Assembly: GCF_014268505.2 (NCBI RefSeq)
Contig: NZ_JABWQP020000005.1
Span: forward strand, 248,001 to 312,000
Origin: Pseudomonas khorasanensis
GTDB lineage: Bacteria; Pseudomonadota; Gammaproteobacteria; Pseudomonadales; Pseudomonadaceae
Length of the DNA: 64,000 nt
Reading direction: 5' to 3'
The translations under genes and the position numbers were made by a program. A model generated the notes under the pieces. The model was given only the letters and a program-made list of their open reading frames with translations. It was not told the DNA's origin and searched no databases. This document shows, one piece after another, positions 37,376 through 48,141 of this stretch; within the stretch, counting starts at the first letter, position 1; each line of letters starts with the position of its first letter.

Positions 37376-37492
37376 TCAGCCTTGGCGCTGTTTGTGACGC
37401 GGTTCCGCGCTGCAAATTACTCGAACAACACCTTCGCGGCGAATAATCTTGCAGTTACGGCACAGCTTTTTCACCGATGCACGAACTTTCAT
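37376..37492 (-). CDS. rpmJ: 50S ribosomal protein L36
   Basis: 38 residues: begins [19 protein letters not shown] and ends [10 protein letters not shown]. The zinc ribbon residues C11, C14, C27 and H33 are all present, so this is the zinc-binding form. Located 27 bp after secY, last gene of the spc operon. Confidence 0.97.
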
Positions 37493-37519
37493 CACCAACT
37501 CCTCGAACCTTATGGGTAC

Positions 37520-38848
37520 TCAGCGCAACATGCCGCTGCCGTAACCCTTCAGGTTGGCTTTCTTCATCAGGGATTCGTACTGGTGCGAAACGAGGTGCGA
37601 TTGTACTTGGGACATGAAGTCCATCACAACCACGACCACGATCAGCAACGAGGTCCCGCCAAGGTAGAACGGAACGTTTGCTGCAACCACCAGAAATTGG
37701 GGCAACAGGCACACGGCCGTCATGTAAAGAGCACCGAACAGGGTCAAACGAGTCAGAACGCCATCAATGTAGCGCGCAGACTGCTCACCCGGACGGATAC
37801 CCGGAATAAAGGCACCGGACTTCTTCAGGTTTTCCGCTACGTCTTTCGGATTGAACATCAACGCCGTATAGAAGAAGCAGAAGAAAATAATCCCTGCACT
37901 AAACAGCAGAATATTCAACGGCTGACCAGGAGCGATCGACTGCGAGATGTCCTGCAGCCAGCCCATACCTTCAGACTGACCAAACCAGGTACCCAACGAA
38001 GCCGGGAACAGCAAAATGCTGCTCGCGAAAATGGCCGGAATAACACCGGCCATGTTCACCTTCAGCGGCAAGTGGCTAGTCTGCGCAGCAAAAACCTTAC
38101 GGCCTTGCTGACGCTTGGCGTAATGAACAGCAATGCGACGCTGACCACGCTCAATGAACACCACGAAACCGATAATCGCTACTGCCAGCAAACCGATGGC
38201 AACCAGGGCAAAAATGTTGATATCACCCTGACGCGCAGACTCGAAAGACTGCCCGATCGCTCTCGGAAGACCGGCGACGATACCTGCGAATATCAACATC
38301 GAGATACCGTTGCCAACACCACGCTCAGTAATCTGCTCACCCAGCCACATCATGAACATCGCACCAGCCACAAATGTGGTTACTGCGACGAAATGGAAGC
38401 CAAAGTCACCAGTGAACGCAACGCCCTGACCCGCCAGACCAATGGACATGCCAATTGCCTGAACGAGAGCTAGGACGACAGTGCCGTAGCGGGTGTACTG
38501 AGCGATCTTGCGACGCCCAGCTTCACCTTCCTTCTTCAACTGTTCCAGCTGCGGGCTGACGGCGGTCATCAGTTGCATGATGATCGATGCCGAAATGTAC
38601 GGCATGATCCCCAGTGCAAAGATGCTCATCCGTTCCAGCGCGCCGCCGGAGAACATGTTGAACAAGCTAAGAATGGTCCCCTCATTCTGTCGAAACAGGT
38701 CTGCGAGTCGGTCCGGGTTGATACCTGGAACCGGGATGTGTGCGCCTATTCGGTAGACGATAATCGCCAGGAACAGAAAACGCAGACGAGCCCAGAGTTC
38801 AGACATACCGCCTTTGCCGAGCGCAGAGAGAGCACCTTGCTTAGCCAT
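37520..38848 (-). CDS. secY: Protein translocase subunit SecY
   Basis: 442 residues with ten membrane helices. [20 protein letters not shown] is TM1, the plug region reads [20 protein letters not shown], and the cytoplasmic loops have [19 protein letters not shown] and [19 protein letters not shown]. It forms the SecYEG channel in the inner membrane. The ATG follows the rplO stop without a gap. Confidence 0.97.
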   Translation of the reverse strand: MAKQGALSALGKGGMSELWARLRFLFLAIIVYRIGAHIPVPGINPDRLADLFRQNEGTILSLFNMFSGGALERMSIFALGIMPYISASIIMQLMTAVSPQLEQLKKEGEAGRRKIAQYTRYGTVVLALVQAIGMSIGLAGQGVAFTGDFGFHFVAVTTFVAGAMFMMWLGEQITERGVGNGISMLIFAGIVAGLPRAIGQSFESARQGDINIFALVAIGLLAVAIIGFVVFIERGQRRIAVHYAKRQQGRKVFAAQTSHLPLKVNMAGVIPAIFASSILLFPASLGTWFGQSEGMGWLQDISQSIAPGQPLNILLFSAGIIFFCFFYTALMFNPKDVAENLKKSGAFIPGIRPGEQSARYIDGVLTRLTLFGALYMTAVCLLPQFLVVAANVPFYLGGTSLLIVVVVVMDFMSQVQSHLVSHQYESLMKKANLKGYGSGMLR

Positions 38849-39286
38849 TTATTCCTCGAACTTGCCGCCAGCTGCTTCGATAGCCGAACGCGCACCTTTG
38901 GTGGCGCCGATTCCCTTGCCGATAGTGACAGCGCGAGTCACTTCACCGGACAGCATGATTTTCACACGCTGTACGTTGACGTTGATCACGTTGGCATCTT
39001 TCAGGGACTGCACGGTGACGATGTCGCCTTCCACTTTAGCCAGCTCGGACAGACGCACTTCTGCGCGGTCCATGGCCTTCAGGGAAACGAAACCGAACTT
39101 CGGCAGGCGACGATGCAGCGGCTGTTGACCGCCTTCAAAGCCTGGAGCAATGGTGCCACCGGAGCGGGAGGTCTGACCTTTGTGGCCGCGGCCACCAGTC
39201 TTACCCAAACCGCTACCGATACCACGGCCCGGACGATGCTTTTCGCGACGGGAACCCGGCGCTGGACTCAGATCATTGAGTTTCAT
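38849..39286 (-). CDS. rplO: 50S ribosomal protein L15
   Basis: 145 residues; [20 protein letters not shown] and the Gly-rich arm [20 protein letters not shown] are typical. It is a late-assembly 23S rRNA-binding protein. Overlaps nothing but starts 3 bp after the rpmD stop. Confidence 0.97.
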   Translation of the reverse strand: MKLNDLSPAPGSRREKHRPGRGIGSGLGKTGGRGHKGQTSRSGGTIAPGFEGGQQPLHRRLPKFGFVSLKAMDRAEVRLSELAKVEGDIVTVQSLKDANVINVNVQRVKIMLSGEVTRAVTIGKGIGATKGARSAIEAAGGKFEE

Positions 39287-39289
39287 CGA

Positions 39290-39466
39290 TTAACCCTCGA
39301 CACGCAGCATGTAGTAAGCCTTGTTGATCATCCCGCGATTTTCGGGAGTATCCTGGACTTCTACAGTGTGACCGATGCGACGCAGACCCAGACCCTTAAC
39401 GCACAGTTTGTGGTTAGGGATGCGGCCGGTCATGCTTTTGATCAGCGTTACTTTAACGGTAGCCAT
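39290..39466 (-). CDS. rpmD: 50S ribosomal protein L30
   Basis: 58 residues: [20 protein letters not shown], then [19 protein letters not shown], ending YYMLRVEG. This is the normal length of bacterial L30 and the gene lies between rpsE and rplO as expected. Confidence 0.97.
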
Positions 39467-39468
39467 GA

Positions 39469-39969
39469 TCAGAAGATCTCCTTGACGTTCAAGCCGCGCT
39501 TGGCAGCAATGGACTCAGGAGATTGCATGGCTTTCAGACCCTTGAAAGTGGCGTGAACCACGTTTACAGGGTTGGTCGAGCCGTAGCACTTGGCCAGAAC
39601 GTTCTGGACACCAGCAACTTCGAGGACAGCACGCATAGCGCCGCCAGCGATGATACCGGTACCTTCAGAAGCAGGCTGCATGTACACCTTCGAAGCGCCA
39701 TGGGCGGACTTCATTGCGTACTGCAGAGTGGTGCCGTTCAGGTCAACTTGAATCATGTTGCGGCGAGCAGCTTCCATTGCCTTCTGGATCGCAGCAGGCA
39801 CTTCACGCGACTTGCCACGGCCGAAGCCAACACGCCCTTTACCATCACCAACCACGGTCAACGCGGTGAAAGTGAAGATACGGCCGCCTTTAACGGTTTT
39901 GGCTACGCGGTTAACTTGAACCAGCTTCTCGATGTAGCCTTCGTCGCGCTTTTGGTCGTTATTTGACAT
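39469..39969 (-). CDS. rpsE: 30S ribosomal protein S5
   Basis: 166 residues. The double-stranded-RNA-binding-like N domain has [20 protein letters not shown] and the loop [20 protein letters not shown], near which spectinomycin-resistance changes occur (VKGGRIFTF is wild type). The C domain has [20 protein letters not shown]. Decoding fidelity and helicase activity. Confidence 0.98.
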
Positions 39970-39972
39970 AAC

Positions 39973-40323
39973 TTAGAACTCCAGCCCAGCTTCACGAGCA
40001 GCATCAGCCAGCGCTTTAACGCGGCCGTGGTACTTGAAGCCAGAGCGGTCGAAAGCCACTTGCGAGACGCCAGCGGCCTTAGCACGCGTAGCGACCAGCT
40101 GGCCAACCTTTGTGGCCGCGTCAATGTTGCCAGTGGCACCATCACGCAGTTCTTTATCCAAAGTCGAGGCACTTGCCAGGACTTTGTTGCCGTCGGCCGA
40201 GATGACCTGGGCGTAGATGTGCTGCGACGAGCGGAACACGCAGAGACGCACGACTTCGAGTTCGTGCATTTTCAGGCGTGCTTTGCGAGCGCGACGCAGT
40301 CGAGTAACTTTTTTGTCGGTCAT
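39973..40323 (-). CDS. rplR: 50S ribosomal protein L18
   Basis: 116 residues; begins with a basic 5S-binding tail ([20 protein letters not shown]), has [20 protein letters not shown] and ends [24 protein letters not shown]. Binds 5S rRNA with L5. Confidence 0.97.
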   Translation of the reverse strand: MTDKKVTRLRRARKARLKMHELEVVRLCVFRSSQHIYAQVISADGNKVLASASTLDKELRDGATGNIDAATKVGQLVATRAKAAGVSQVAFDRSGFKYHGRVKALADAAREAGLEF

Positions 40324-40333
40324 TTGCTATGCC

Positions 40334-40867
40334 CTACTTCTTCTTGGCTTCTTTACGACGGACGACTTCGTCCGCGTAGCGCACACCTTTGCCTTTGTAC
40401 GGCTCTGGTGGACGGAAGTCGCGGATCTCAGCGGCCACTTGACCTACCAGCTGCTTGTCGATGCCCTTGATCAGGATATCGGTCTGGCTAGGAGTCTCAG
40501 CGGTGATGCCTTCCGGCAGTTCGTAATCCACTGGGTGCGAGAAGCCAAGAGCCAGGTTCAGAACCTGACCTTTTGCTTGCGCTTTGTAACCAACACCGAC
40601 CAGCTGGAGCTTGCGCTCGAAGCCTTGGCTTACGCCCTGGACCATGTTGTTTACCAACGCACGCGTGGTACCGGCCATTGCGCGAGTTTGTTGATCGCCA
40701 TTGCGAGCAGCGAAACGCAGCTCACCAGCTTCTTCAACGATCTCAACGGACGAATGGATGTTCAGTTCAAGAGTACCCTTGGCACCCTTCACCGAAAGCT
40801 GTTGGCCTGCGAATTTTACTTCGACACCGGCTGGCAGCTTAACGGGGTTCTTAGCGACGCGAGACAT
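40334..40867 (-). CDS. rplF: 50S ribosomal protein L6
   Basis: 177 residues, two repeated alpha/beta halves; [20 protein letters not shown] start, [20 protein letters not shown] and the C-terminal signature [17 protein letters not shown]. Located near the factor-binding site. Confidence 0.98.
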   Translation of the reverse strand: MSRVAKNPVKLPAGVEVKFAGQQLSVKGAKGTLELNIHSSVEIVEEAGELRFAARNGDQQTRAMAGTTRALVNNMVQGVSQGFERKLQLVGVGYKAQAKGQVLNLALGFSHPVDYELPEGITAETPSQTDILIKGIDKQLVGQVAAEIRDFRPPEPYKGKGVRYADEVVRRKEAKKK

Positions 40868-40879
40868 GCTTATCCCCCC

Positions 40880-41272
40880 TTAGAACACAGTGCAAAGTAC
40901 TTCGCCGCCGACACCGGCAGCGCGCGCAGCACGATCCGTCATCACACCTTTGTTGGTGGAGACGATAGACACGCCAAGACCGCCACGAACTTTCGGCAGA
41001 TCTTCAACGGACTTGTACTGACGCAGGCCTGGACGACTAACGCGCTTCACTTCTTCGATAACCGGACGGCCTTCGAAGTACTTCAGCGAGATGGACAACG
41101 ACGGCTTGGCGTCGGTGGTGATCTGAAAATCCGCGATGTAACCTTCGTCCTTCAGGACTTTTGCTACAGCCACCTTCAGCGTGGAAGACGGCATGCTTAC
41201 GACAGACTTTTCAGCCATCTGGGCATTACGGATTCGAGTTAGCATGTCCGCTAACGGGTCCTGCATACTCAT
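40880..41272 (-). CDS. rpsH: 30S ribosomal protein S8
   Basis: 130 residues; [20 protein letters not shown] start and the C-terminal signature [20 protein letters not shown]. An internal ATG two codons on is an alternative start. S8 binds 16S helix 21 and in E. coli represses the spc operon. Here it is the first gene after a 209-bp gap that contains a terminator, a promoter and two small hairpins, so it heads its own transcription unit. Confidence 0.98.
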   Translation of the reverse strand: MSMQDPLADMLTRIRNAQMAEKSVVSMPSSTLKVAVAKVLKDEGYIADFQITTDAKPSLSISLKYFEGRPVIEEVKRVSRPGLRQYKSVEDLPKVRGGLGVSIVSTNKGVMTDRAARAAGVGGEVLCTVF

Positions 41273-41292
41273 GGGCTAGACGCTCCTAATAC

Positions 41293-41314
41293 AAAAAAAT
41301 TAGCCTTGCGGCTA
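41293..41314 (-). terminator. Small terminator/attenuator-like hairpin in the rpsH leader
   Basis: On the minus strand TAGCC-GCAA-GGCTA followed by ATTTTTTTG, about 20 bp before rpsH. A five-base-pair stem with a stable GCAA tetraloop and a seven-T tract; weak as a full terminator, plausible as an attenuator or pause. Confidence 0.5.
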
Positions 41315-41342
41315 CTACTTGTCGCCGAGAACTTCCGGGCAT

Positions 41343-41366
41343 GAAAAACACGGGCTCAGGCGAGCC
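41343..41366 (-). terminator. Second attenuator-like hairpin in the rpsH leader
   Basis: On the minus strand GGCTC-GCCT-GAGCC followed by CGTGTTTTTC. It begins immediately after the predicted transcription start of the rpsH promoter. Confidence 0.45.
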
Positions 41367-41370
41367 GGTC

Positions 41371-41399
41371 ATTCTAGACACACCCCAGAAATGAATCAA
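41371..41399 (-). promoter_or_regulatory. Sigma70 promoter inside the spc operon, upstream of rpsH
   Basis: Minus-strand TTGATT-17 bp-TAGAAT (5/6 in each hexamer with optimal spacing). The -35 is formed by the 3' arm of the hairpin that ends the upstream transcription unit. Confidence 0.72.
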
Positions 41400-41420
41400 G
41401 CCCCAAAAGGGGCTTGATTC
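41393..41420 (-). terminator. Perfect 12-bp hairpin downstream of rpsN
   Basis: GAATCAAGCCCC-AAAA-GGGGCTTGATTC, a perfect inverted repeat about 60 bp after the rpsN stop. On the transcribed strand it is followed by ATTTCT, so the T tract is poor; it may be a partial terminator or an RNA-processing site. Confidence 0.65.
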
Positions 41421-41481
41421 AGATTCAAGGCCACCGATGGTCAGGTTCTTGCAAACCCGAACATCGCGACTTTGACAACTA

Positions 41482-41787
41482 TTACCAGCTGGCTTTAACC
41501 AGACCTGGTACGTCACCACGCATTGCAGCTTGACGCAGCATGTTACGGCCGAGGCCGAACTTGCGGTACACGCCATGCGGACGACCAGTCAGGCGGCAGC
41601 GGTTACGCATGCGCGCAGCGCTTGCATCACGTGGCTGCTTCTGCAGTGCTACGGTAGCTTCCCAGCGCGCTTCTGGACTTGCGTTCAGATCAACGATGAT
41701 AGCTTTCAGCGCTGCACGCTTGGTGGCGTACTTGGCAACAGTGAGCTGACGCTTCAGCTCACGGTTTTTCATGCTCTTCTTGGCCAT
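41482..41787 (-). CDS. rpsN: 30S ribosomal protein S14 (zinc-free type)
   Basis: 101 residues; [20 protein letters not shown], then [20 protein letters not shown] near the end. The long form without CxxC pairs, as in most gammaproteobacteria, so it does not bind zinc. The start used matches the family; upstream open frame is not part of the gene. Confidence 0.97.
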   Translation of the reverse strand: MAKKSMKNRELKRQLTVAKYATKRAALKAIIVDLNASPEARWEATVALQKQPRDASAARMRNRCRLTGRPHGVYRKFGLGRNMLRQAAMRGDVPGLVKASW

Positions 41788-41800
41788 TTTCCTACTCCAA

Positions 41801-42340
41801 TCAGTTGCGGAACGGGAATTTGAAAGCACGCAGCAGAGCGCGGCCTTCGTCATCGTTCTTGGCAGTGGTGGTCAGGGTAATGTCCAGACCGCGGAGAGCA
41901 TCGATCTTGTCGTAGTCGATTTCCGGGAAGATGATCTGCTCTTTCACGCCCATGCTGTAGTTACCACGACCATCGAAGGACTTGGCATTCAGGCCGCGGA
42001 AGTCGCGAACCCGAGGCAGGGAGATCGACAGCAGACGATCCAGGAACTCGTACATACGCTCACGGCGCAGAGTCACCTTGACGCCGATCGGCCATCCTTC
42101 ACGGACTTTAAAGCCAGCGATGGATTTACGAGCGTAGGTCACAACGACTTTTTGGCCGGTGATCTTTTCCAGGTCAGCAACAGCGTGCTCGATGACTTTT
42201 TTGTCGCCGATCGCTTCGCCCAGACCCATGTTCAGGGTGATTTTGGTAACGCGCGGAACTTCCATCACGTTCGAAAGCTTAAGTTCTTCCTTAAGTTTCG
42301 GAGCGATTTCCTTCCGGTAAATCTCTTTTAGTCGTGCCAT
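41801..42340 (-). CDS. rplE: 50S ribosomal protein L5
   Basis: 179 residues; [20 protein letters not shown] start and the signature [21 protein letters not shown]-terminal [20 protein letters not shown]. Binds 5S rRNA and the P-site tRNA. Separated from rplX by 20 bp. Confidence 0.98.
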   Translation of the reverse strand: MARLKEIYRKEIAPKLKEELKLSNVMEVPRVTKITLNMGLGEAIGDKKVIEHAVADLEKITGQKVVVTYARKSIAGFKVREGWPIGVKVTLRRERMYEFLDRLLSISLPRVRDFRGLNAKSFDGRGNYSMGVKEQIIFPEIDYDKIDALRGLDITLTTTAKNDDEGRALLRAFKFPFRN

Positions 42341-42360
42341 GGTCTTCTACCTAGCAGTGT

Positions 42361-42675
42361 TCAAGCATCAACCGCTTTTTGGGTCGACTTGAAGACACGA
42401 ATTTTCTTACCGTCTTCTACTTTGAAACCAACGCGGTCAGCCTTGTTGGTTTCGCCGTTGAAGATGGCGACGTTGGAAGCGTGCAGTGGCGCTTCTTTCT
42501 CGACGATACCGCCCTGTACGCCCGACATCGGGTTAGGCTTGGTATGACGCTTGACCAGGTTCAGACCACCAACAACCAGACGGTTGTCAGCAAGAACCTT
42601 CAGCACCTTACCGCGCTTACCTTTGTCTTTGCCGGCGATCACGATGATCTCGTCGTCACGACGAATCTTTTGCAT
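42361..42675 (-). CDS. rplX: 50S ribosomal protein L24
   Basis: 104 residues with the KOW motif [20 protein letters not shown] near the N-terminus and [19 protein letters not shown]. An early assembly initiator of 23S rRNA. Confidence 0.97.
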   Translation of the reverse strand: MQKIRRDDEIIVIAGKDKGKRGKVLKVLADNRLVVGGLNLVKRHTKPNPMSGVQGGIVEKEAPLHASNVAIFNGETNKADRVGFKVEDGKKIRVFKSTQKAVDA

Positions 42676-42686
42676 GTCGGATCTCC

Positions 42687-43055
42687 TTACAGCACTTCTG
42701 GGGCGAGCGAGACGATCTTCATGAACTTCTCAGTACGAAGTTCACGGGTCACTGGCCCAAAGATACGGGTGCCGATCGGCTCTTGCTTGTTGTTCAGAAG
42801 AACAGCAGCGTTGCCATCAAAGCGGATAATGGAGCCATCAGCACGGCGTACGCCGTGACGAGTGCGGACTACAACAGCAGTCATCACTTGGCCTTTTTTC
42901 ACTTTACCGCGCGGAATTGCTTCCTTGACGGTAACTTTGATGATGTCACCGATACCAGCGTAACGACGATGGGAGCCACCCAGCACCTTGATGCACATAA
43001 CACGGCGAGCGCCGCTGTTATCGGCCACATCGAGCATGGATTGAGTCTGAATCAT
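42687..43055 (-). CDS. rplN: 50S ribosomal protein L14
   Basis: 122 residues; [20 protein letters not shown] start, [20 protein letters not shown] and ending [18 protein letters not shown]. The first gene of the spc operon in E. coli; here only 23 bp separate it from rpsQ and no promoter is visible in between. Confidence 0.98.
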   Translation of the reverse strand: MIQTQSMLDVADNSGARRVMCIKVLGGSHRRYAGIGDIIKVTVKEAIPRGKVKKGQVMTAVVVRTRHGVRRADGSIIRFDGNAAVLLNNKQEPIGTRIFGPVTRELRTEKFMKIVSLAPEVL

Positions 43056-43078
43056 ATAATTTCTCCGACCCCTAGCCC

Positions 43079-43345
43079 TTAGACTTCCACAGCGCGTTCG
43101 AGAACATCAACCAGCGCCCAAGACTTGGTCTTGGCCATCGGACGAGTTTCACGAATAGTGACTTTGTCGCCGATGTGGCACTGATTGGTTTCGTCGTGCG
43201 CGTGCAGCTTAGTCGAACGCTTAACGTATTTACCGTAGATCGGGTGCTTAACGCGACGCTCGATCAGAACGGTGATGGTTTTGTCCATCTTGTCGCTGAC
43301 AACACGGCCAGTCAGCGTACGGACAGTTTTTTCGGCTTCAGCCAT
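43079..43345 (-). CDS. rpsQ: 30S ribosomal protein S17
   Basis: 88 residues from [20 protein letters not shown], with [20 protein letters not shown] and [18 protein letters not shown] (OB fold). An ATG two codons upstream is possible but does not match family length. Confidence 0.97.
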   Translation of the reverse strand: MAEAEKTVRTLTGRVVSDKMDKTITVLIERRVKHPIYGKYVKRSTKLHAHDETNQCHIGDKVTIRETRPMAKTKSWALVDVLERAVEV

Positions 43346-43347
43346 GA

Positions 43348-43539
43348 TCACTTACCTGCCTGCTGGTTGAGCACAGTCTTCACGCGAGCAATGTCACGCT
43401 TAACTTGCGAGAGCAGATGAGACTGCCCCAACTGGCCAGTTGCTTTCTGCATACGCAGATTGAACTGGTCGCGCAGCAGGCCGAGCAGTTGCTCGTTCAG
43501 CTGCTGTGCGGATTTTTCACGAAGTTCATTCGCTTTCAT
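43348..43539 (-). CDS. rpmC: 50S ribosomal protein L29
   Basis: 63 residues: [20 protein letters not shown], a two-helix protein ending [10 protein letters not shown]. It lies at the tunnel exit. Its ATG overlaps the rplP stop (ATGA). Confidence 0.97.
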
Positions 43540-43952
43540 CACATCACCGTCCGTTTAACAAAGGAGGTGGCGAGCGGCAGCTTTGCAGCAGCCAGGGCGA
43601 AAGCCTCACGCGCCAGCTCTTCAGAAACACCCTCGATTTCATACAGGACTTTGCCTGGCTGAATCTGGGCAACCCAGTATTCGACGTTACCCTTACCTTT
43701 ACCCATCCGAACTTCGAGTGGCTTCTTGGAAATAGGCTTGTCCGGGAATACACGGATCCAGATCTTGCCGCCACGTTTAACGTGACGGGTCAGAGCACGA
43801 CGCGCTGACTCGATCTGACGAGCGGTGAGACGACCACGAGCTACAGACTTCAGCGCGAACTCGCCGAAGCTGACTTTGCTACCGCGCAGTGCCAGACCAC
43901 GGTTGTGGCCGGTCATCTGCTTGCGGAACTTCGTACGCTTAGGTTGCAACAT
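43539..43952 (-). CDS. rplP: 50S ribosomal protein L16
   Basis: 137 residues; [20 protein letters not shown] start, [20 protein letters not shown] and [20 protein letters not shown] (loop near the peptidyl-transferase centre). Stop overlaps the rpmC start. Confidence 0.98.
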
Positions 43953-43964
43953 TTGGCGTACCCC

Positions 43965-44651
43965 TTACTTAGCAGCTTTTTTACGAGGCGCTGGTGCTTG
44001 TGGCTTCAGCTCTTCTTGGCGACCACCAATTACTTCGCCTTTGAAGATCCAAACCTTTACACCGATCACACCGTAAGTGGTGTGAGCTTCGTAGTTGGCA
44101 TAGTCGATGTCGGCACGCAGGGTGTGCAGTGGCACACGACCTTCGCGATACCATTCAGTACGTGCGATTTCAGCACCGCCGAGACGACCGCTCACTTGGA
44201 TTTTGATGCCTTTGGCACCAATGCGCATGGCGTTCTGTACGGCACGCTTCATAGCGCGACGGAACATTACACGACGCTCCAGCTGCTGAGCTACGCTCTG
44301 CGCAACCAGCATACCGTCGAGCTCCGGCTTGCGGATCTCTTCGATATTGATGTGCACAGGCACACCCATTTGCTTGGTCAGGTCCTGACGCAGTTTCTCA
44401 ACATCTTCACCTTTCTTCCCGATAACGATACCTGGACGAGCGGTGTGGATGGTGATACGTGCAGTTTGTGCCGGACGATGGATATCGATACGGCTTACGG
44501 ACGCGCTTTTTAGTTTGTCTTGGAGATACTCACGCACTTTCAGATCTGCGAACAAGTAGTCCGCATAAGTCCGACCGTCTGCGTACCAGACGGAGGTGTG
44601 CTCCTTGACGATTCCCAGGCGAATGCCAATGGGATGTACTTTCTGACCCAT
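43965..44651 (-). CDS. rpsC: 30S ribosomal protein S3
   Basis: 228 residues from [20 protein letters not shown]. The KH domain has [40 protein letters not shown] is the C-domain signature. A Lys/Pro-rich tail ([11 protein letters not shown]) ends the protein. Part of the mRNA entry helicase. Confidence 0.98.
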
Positions 44652-44664
44652 CTCTTCGACTCCG

Positions 44665-44997
44665 TTACTTGTCAGCAACCTTGACAGTGATATGGCAAGA
44701 CCGCTTGACGATGCGATCAGCACGGCCTTTGGCACGTGGCATGATGCGCTTCAGCGAACGCCCTTCGTTGACGAAAACAGTGCTGACCTTCAGGTCATCA
44801 ACGTCTGCGCCTTCGTTATGCTCGGCGTTGGCTACGGCCGACTCCAGCACTTTCTTCATGATCTCGGCGGCTTTCTTACTGCTGAAAGCCAACAGGTTGA
44901 GCGCTTCGCCCACCTTCTTCCCGCGGATCTGGTCGGCGACCAAGCGGGCTTTCTGGGCGGAGATTCGAGCGCCCGACAACTTAGCGGCTACTTCCAT
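44665..44997 (-). CDS. rplV: 50S ribosomal protein L22
   Basis: 110 residues; [20 protein letters not shown] start; the tunnel loop includes [20 protein letters not shown]. The loop is wild type for macrolide sensitivity by length. Confidence 0.98.
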
Positions 44998-45008
44998 TTC
45001 CTAACCCC

Positions 45009-45284
45009 TTAACGCTTGGCTTTCTTGTCAGCCACGTGCCCGCGATAAGTGCGGGTACCGGCGAACTCGCCCAGTTTGTGGCCGACCATGTCTTCGTTAA
45101 CGAGAACTGGGACGTGTTGACGACCGTTGTGTACTGCGATGGTCAGACCGACCATTTGTGGCAGGATCATCGAACGACGCGACCAAGTCTTAATTGGTTT
45201 GCGATCGTTCTTTTCCGCCGCCACTTCGATCTTCTTCAGTAGGTGAAGATCAATAAAAGGACCTTTTTTCAGAGAACGTGGCAC
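45009..45284 (-). CDS. rpsS: 30S ribosomal protein S19
   Basis: 91 residues from a GTG start ([20 protein letters not shown]) with AGAGGG upstream. Signature [20 protein letters not shown]. Sits in the 30S head with S13. Confidence 0.97.
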   Translation of the reverse strand: MPRSLKKGPFIDLHLLKKIEVAAEKNDRKPIKTWSRRSMILPQMVGLTIAVHNGRQHVPVLVNEDMVGHKLGEFAGTRTYRGHVADKKAKR

Positions 45285-45300
45285 TGTCGTATCCCTCTAT

Positions 45301-46125
45301 TTACTTGCGACGACGGACGATCATTTTGTCGGTACGCTTATTACCACGAGTCTTCGCGCCCTTAGTCGGGAAGCCCCATGGCGATACCGGATGACGACCA
45401 CCAGAGGTACGACCTTCACCACCACCATGTGGGTGGTCAACCGGGTTCATGGCAACACCACGAACGGTTGGGCGAACGCCACGCCAGCGCTTGGCACCAG
45501 CTTTACCCAGCGAACGCAGGCTGTGCTCGGAGTTCGAGACTTCGCCCAGGGTCGCACGGCATTCAGCCAGGACTTTACGCATCTCACCGGAACGCAGACG
45601 CAGGGTCACGTAGACACCTTCACGAGCGATCAACTGAGCCGAAGCACCAGCGGAACGAGCGATCTGCGCACCTTTACCTGGCTTCAATTCGATGCCGTGT
45701 ACGGTAGAACCGACTGGAATGTTGCGCAGTTGCAGAGCGTTGCCTGGCTTGATTGGAGCCAGAGCGCCTGCGATCAGCTGGTCGCCAGCACTCACGCCTT
45801 TAGGGGCGATAATGTAGCGGCGCTCGCCGTCTGCGTAGCAAAGCAGTGCGATGTGAGCAGTACGGTTTGGATCGTATTCGATACGCTCGACAGTGGCGAC
45901 GATGCCATCTTTGTCGTTGCGACGGAAATCGACCATACGATAATGCTGCTTATGACCACCACCGATGTGACGCGTGGTAATACGGCCATTGTTGTTACGA
46001 CCACCAGTCTTCGATTTTTTCTCGAGCAGCGGTGCGTGAGGAGCGCCTTTATGCAGCTCCTGGTTGACCACCTTGACCACAAAACGGCGGCCAGGGGAAG
46101 TCGGTTTGCATTTAACGATTGCCAT
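45301..46125 (-). CDS. rplB: 50S ribosomal protein L2
   Basis: 274 residues: [20 protein letters not shown] start, and the conserved [17 protein letters not shown], whose His is needed near the peptidyl-transferase centre. C-terminal [15 protein letters not shown]. Confidence 0.98.
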   Translation of the reverse strand: MAIVKCKPTSPGRRFVVKVVNQELHKGAPHAPLLEKKSKTGGRNNNGRITTRHIGGGHKQHYRMVDFRRNDKDGIVATVERIEYDPNRTAHIALLCYADGERRYIIAPKGVSAGDQLIAGALAPIKPGNALQLRNIPVGSTVHGIELKPGKGAQIARSAGASAQLIAREGVYVTLRLRSGEMRKVLAECRATLGEVSNSEHSLRSLGKAGAKRWRGVRPTVRGVAMNPVDHPHGGGEGRTSGGRHPVSPWGFPTKGAKTRGNKRTDKMIVRRRK

Positions 46126-46139
46126 GATGCACCCCTTCC

Positions 46140-46439
46140 TTACTCAGCACTGCTGCTGAAATCGAGATCTTGGCCTGGCTGAAGGGAGATAACTGCCTTC
46201 TTCCAGTCATTGCGCTTGCCCAGACCGCGAGCTGTGCGCTTGCTCTTACCCAGAACGTTCAGGGTAGTAACACGCTCAACTTTCACGCTGAACAGGCTTT
46301 CGACGGCCTTCTTGATTTCCAGCTTGGTTGCGTCAGTAGCAACCTTGAAAACGAACTGGCCTTTCTTGTCTGCCAGAACCGTAGCCTTCTCGGAAACGTG
46401 CGGGCCAAGCAGAACTTTAAATACGCGTTCCTGGTTCAT
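46140..46439 (-). CDS. rplW: 50S ribosomal protein L23
   Basis: 99 residues: [20 protein letters not shown] start, [20 protein letters not shown] and [20 protein letters not shown]. It is the docking site for trigger factor and SRP. Start overlaps the end of rplD by 4 bp. Confidence 0.97.
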
Positions 46440-47038
46440 CCCAGCAGCTCCTCGAATTTCTTCACGGCCGACACGGTGATCAACACCTTGTCGTATGCGA
46501 TCAGACTAACTGGATCGGAACCTTGCACATCACGTACATCTACGTGCGGCAGGTTGCGAGCAGCCAGGTACAGGTTCTGATCAACAGCGTCCGACACGAT
46601 CAGAACGTCGGTCAGGCTCATGTTGTTCAGTTTGCCCAGCAGATCTTTGGTTTTCGGAGTTTCAACAGCGAAATCCTGAACCACGACCAGACGATCAGTA
46701 CGCACCAGCTCAGCAAGGATGGAACGCATTGCTGCGCGATACATCTTCTTGTTCAGCTTCTGGGAGTGATCCTGTGGACGAGCTGCGAAAGTGGTACCGC
46801 CGCCACGCCAGATTGGGCTACGGATAGTACCGGCACGAGCACGGCCAGTACCTTTCTGACGCCATGGGCGCTTGCCGCCACCACGAACGTCGGAACGGGT
46901 CTTCTGCTGCTTGCTACCTTGACGGCCGCCGGCCATGTAGGCCACGACTGCTTGGTGAACCAGCGTCTCGTTGAATTCGCCGCCAAATGTCAGTTCGGAA
47001 ACTTCGATCGCTTGAGCGTCATTTACATTTAATTGCAT
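46436..47038 (-). CDS. rplD: 50S ribosomal protein L4
   Basis: 200 residues; the tunnel loop is [20 protein letters not shown] with [20 protein letters not shown] after it. In E. coli L4 also represses the S10 operon by binding its leader; here the leader is short, so that control may be missing. Confidence 0.98.
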
Positions 47039-47050
47039 GTCAGCTTCCCC

Positions 47051-47686
47051 TTAACCGCGAGCCTTGGCTGCCGGACGTACAACCAGGTTGCCGCCAGTAG
47101 CGCCAGGAACAGCACCCTTGACCAACAACAGATTGCGTTCAGCGTCCACGCGCACTACTTCCAGGGACTGCACGGTCACGCGCTCAGCGCCCATATGACC
47201 GGACATTTTTTTGCCCTTGAATACACGACCAGGAGTCTGGCACTGGCCGATAGAGCCTGGGACGCGGTGGGATACGGAGTTACCGTGGGTGTTATCTTGC
47301 CCGCGGAAATTCCAACGCTTGATCGTACCCTGGAAGCCTTTACCCTTGGACTGACCGGTTACATCAACCAGTTGACCAGCGGCAAAAATTTCAGCGTTGA
47401 TCAGATCGCCAGCCTGGTACTCGCCTTCTTCAAGACGGAATTCCATGGTAGTGCGACCAGCGGCAACGTTCGCTTTAGCGAAGTGGCCAGCCTGAGCTGC
47501 TGTTACACGCGAAGCACGACGCTCGCCTACAGTGACTTGCACTGCACGATAGCCATCGGTCTCTTCAGTTTTGAACTGGGTGACGCGATTCGGCTCGATC
47601 TCAATGACCGTGACCGGAATGGAGACACCTTCTTCGGTGAAAATACGGGTCATACCGCATTTACGACCGACTACACCAATAGTCAT
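47051..47686 (-). CDS. rplC: 50S ribosomal protein L3
   Basis: 211 residues from [20 protein letters not shown]. The region [20 protein letters not shown] contains the Gln that is methylated by PrmB in E. coli L3 (IGQ). Initiator of 23S assembly. A longer open frame upstream was not used because the family begins with MTIG. Confidence 0.98.
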   Translation of the reverse strand: MTIGVVGRKCGMTRIFTEEGVSIPVTVIEIEPNRVTQFKTEETDGYRAVQVTVGERRASRVTAAQAGHFAKANVAAGRTTMEFRLEEGEYQAGDLINAEIFAAGQLVDVTGQSKGKGFQGTIKRWNFRGQDNTHGNSVSHRVPGSIGQCQTPGRVFKGKKMSGHMGAERVTVQSLEVVRVDAERNLLLVKGAVPGATGGNLVVRPAAKARG

Positions 47687-47766
47687 GTTGTAAACCTCAT
47701 GAGTGTACGGGGCTTTCACCCGCTATGGCCGCCCATTTCAGAGCGTTACACGACCAAGACCGAGTC

Positions 47767-48078
47767 TTAGCCGAGGCTGATCTGCACTTCCACACCGGCC
47801 GCAAGATCAAGCTTCATCAGCGCATCAACGGTTTTATCCGTTGGCTGGACGATGTCCAGAACACGCTTATGAGTACGGATCTCGTACTGGTCACGCGCGT
47901 CTTTGTTGACGTGCGGGGAAACCAGAACAGTGAACCGCTCTTTACGGGTAGGCAGTGGAATTGGACCACGCACTTGAGCACCAGTACGTTTCGCGGTTTC
48001 CACGATTTCCTGGGTTGATTGGTCGATCAGGCGATGGTCAAAAGCCTTCAACCTGATACGGATTTGCTGATTTTGCAT
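47767..48078 (-). CDS. rpsJ: 30S ribosomal protein S10 (NusE)
   Basis: 103 residues: [20 protein letters not shown] start, [20 protein letters not shown] loop. It works in the ribosome and, as NusE, in NusG-linked transcription-translation coupling. First gene of the S10 operon, 80 bp before rplC. Confidence 0.98.
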
Positions 48079-48141
48079 TGGATTTCAGACTCCGGCTGCT
48101 ATTCCCACCGAGCGCAATACGCCCGTTAAAAGGAGGCGCAA

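Noticed and set aside
48079..48141. S10 (L4-binding) leader
   Set aside because: Too short and without the long stem structure of the E. coli leader.
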